This document shows, one piece after another, positions 62,848-64,000 of a stretch of 64,000 bases of DNA. Location: positions 782,001 to 846,000 of the forward strand of contig NZ_CP045318.1 in assembly GCF_009363255.1 (NCBI RefSeq). Direction: 5' to 3'. A program made the translations under genes and the position numbers. The notes beneath the pieces are model-generated. The model saw nothing but the letters and a program-made list of their open reading frames with translations. It searched no databases and was not told the origin of the DNA. The stretch's first letter is position 1, and every line of letters starts with the position of its first letter. This DNA comes from Roseivivax sp. THAF197b. Its GTDB lineage: Bacteria; Pseudomonadota; Alphaproteobacteria; Rhodobacterales; Rhodobacteraceae.

Positions 62848-63814
62848 GGCGCAGCGCCTCCACAGGCTTTGCATCGGGCTGGGGGGCTGCCGATGCAGTG
62901 TCTGAGGCGCCTTGGACCTCAGCCTTTATCTCCCGGTCCAGCGCTTTCAGCGCCGCGGCGTCCTCACCGGCGGCAATCAGTCTCTGGCGCAGGTTTTCCA
63001 CCGGATCGCGTTCGGCGCGGACGCGGCGCATCTCGGCATCGTTCATCGCCTTGTCCGCGGCGGCCAGCGCATGTCCGCGATAGCGATAGGTCATCATTTC
63101 GAGGCAGACCGGCCCCTTGCCCGCGCGAATGTCGAAGGTGACGCGATCCGCGGCCTCGGTCACGGCGAGCACGTCCATGCCGTCAACCTGCCGGGCCGGG
63201 ATACCATGCGCCTCGGCGCGCGCGGCCAGCGACCGGGCCTTGGGCGTGCGGTCCTGGCCCGGTGCGTGGGCGTTGTTCTCGATCACGAAGAGGATTGGCA
63301 GCGCCATGTCGGCGGCAAGGCGGTAAGCCTCGGCGACCTGGCCCTGCGCCGCGGCCCCGTCGCCATAGCTGCACAAGGTCAGACCACGCGTCTTTTGGTA
63401 GGATTGCGCGAAGGCCAGCCCCACGCCAATGGGAACTTGCAGGCCGGGAATGGCATGCCCACCGTAAAAGCCCAGTCCCGGATCGGCCATATGCATGGAG
63501 CCGCCCCAGCCTCCGGAATATCCTGTGTCGCGGCCCATCAGTTCCGCAAGAATTCGCTCGGGTGCCATGCCCGCCGCCAGCATGTGCCCGTGACAGCGAT
63601 GCGAGGCGACGCGCGTATCGCCTGTACGAAGATGCGCCGCCACGCCGACGATCACCGCCTCCTGACCGATGCAGAGATGGCAATAGCCGCCGATCTGGCC
63701 CATGCCGTAAAGCTGACCGGCCTTTTCCTCGAAGCGGCGAATGCGCAGCATGTCCCGCAGGTAGCCGCGCCAGGTCTGGCGCGTTTCGGCATCTGGGGAG
63801 GTCGCGTCTTGCAT
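62834..63814 (-). CDS. E1-alpha-like ThDP-binding protein
   Basis: A 326-residue 2-oxoacid dehydrogenase E1-alpha homologue. It keeps GGYCHLCIGQEAVIVG, the YGGHAIPG loop, the ThDP-Mg motif GDG (151-153) through ENN (179-181) and RYRGH (244-248). Deviations from ordinary PdhA are RCHGH for RDHGH (Cys74), GDGAAAQ for GDGAANQ, ENNAHAPG for ENNxYAMG, and ALAAADK after RYRGH instead of SMSDP. So cofactor binding looks kept while loops that contact substrate differ. It begins the run, 67 bp after sdaA. Confidence 0.85.
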   Translation of the reverse strand: MQDATSPDAETRQTWRGYLRDMLRIRRFEEKAGQLYGMGQIGGYCHLCIGQEAVIVGVAAHLRTGDTRVASHRCHGHMLAAGMAPERILAELMGRDTGYSGGWGGSMHMADPGLGFYGGHAIPGLQVPIGVGLAFAQSYQKTRGLTLCSYGDGAAAQGQVAEAYRLAADMALPILFVIENNAHAPGQDRTPKARSLAARAEAHGIPARQVDGMDVLAVTEAADRVTFDIRAGKGPVCLEMMTYRYRGHALAAADKAMNDAEMRRVRAERDPVENLRQRLIAAGEDAAALKALDREIKAEVQGASDTASAAPQPDAKPVEALRHAGV

Positions 63815-63881
63815 CGGGGTCTTCCAGGCGGCCGCAAATGGGTGTCCGAGGCAGCCTAGGCCGGGCGGTTCCGCGCGGCAA

Positions 63882-64000
63882 TCAGCAATTGGGCACGTTG
63901 ACGGCCAGCCCGCCAAGCGCCGTCTCCTTGTACTTCTCGGACATATCCGCGCCGACCTGCCGCATCGTCTCGATACAGGCATCGAGCGGCACGAAATGCT
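63882..64000 (-). CDS. sdaA: L-serine ammonia-lyase, C-terminal end only
   Basis: Only the last 39 codons lie in the window. They read [19 protein letters not shown] and end [10 protein letters not shown], matching the conserved C-terminus of the iron-sulfur L-serine dehydratase (single-chain type), which deaminates serine to pyruvate. The terminal Cys is the usual inhibitory/4th-cluster ligand of this family. The start lies to the right. Confidence 0.85.
   Translation of the reverse strand, partial: HFVPLDACIETMRQVGADMSEKYKETALGGLAVNVPNC

Noticed and set aside
1..64000. CRISPR arrays, tRNA or rRNA genes, integrases
   Set aside because: No regularly spaced repeats, cloverleaf-like sequence, rRNA segments or integrase motifs were noticed on reading; the GTA is not flanked by visible att sites.

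Overview
This looks like a chromosomal segment of a marine alphaproteobacterium of the order Rhodobacterales (Roseobacter group). The evidence is high GC, a complete RcGTA-type gene transfer agent (GTA) cluster, paired DUF2484 genes inside the division/cell-wall (dcw) cluster, and many best-recognised families typical of that group. No tRNA, rRNA or CRISPR array was recognised.

Layout. 0-5.6 kb: a partial TerB-like gene, rlmJ and a DUF2306 membrane protein; a repeat-rich spacer; an AT-rich abortive-infection (Abi) gene whose C-terminus is frameshifted; then pyrG and secG. 5.7-12.7 kb: a cupin protein, purA, a DUF2842 protein, a possible Cys-rich peptide coupled to a GNAT-like protein, a GAPDH, and the divergent metF/metR pair. 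12.7-15.3 kb: a bufferin (RiPP metallophore) operon bufA-bufB-bufC-bufD. 15.6-21.8 kb: thrS, an MFS transporter, two overlapping alpha/beta hydrolases and a duplicated SnoaL-like protein. 22-36 kb: the distal part of the dcw cluster, ftsW-murG-murC-(DUF2484)x2-murB-ddl-ftsQ-ftsA-ftsZ, followed by lpxC, bamD and recN. 36-45.3 kb: a ClC channel, a DUF427 protein, an aminopeptidase P, cobT, a YmdB-type phosphoesterase and an SLC13-type transporter.

45.5-59.5 kb is the GTA: small and large terminase, portal, protease, capsid, connector and tail-terminator proteins, tail tube, a very short tape measure, distal tail, hub, NlpC/P60 peptidase and the 'megatron' tail-tip protein. All sixteen or so frames are open and most overlap or nearly abut. 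Two near-identical 20-bp direct repeats lie just upstream of its first gene.

59.5-64 kb: a DksA/TraR-type zinc-finger protein (apparently started at ATT), cysE, and a minus-strand operon resembling a 2-oxoacid dehydrogenase. In that operon E1-beta carries the lipoyl domain but lacks two catalytic residues, and the E2-like protein is a 155-residue remnant without lipoyl domain or active-site His. The end of sdaA (L-serine dehydratase) lies at the right edge.

The observations most worth follow-up are the active-site-divergent dehydrogenase-like operon, the bufferin operon, the GTA promoter repeats, the frameshifted Abi gene beside a 150-bp inverted-repeat element, and the small CxxCxxCxxxC reading frame overlapping the GNAT gene.
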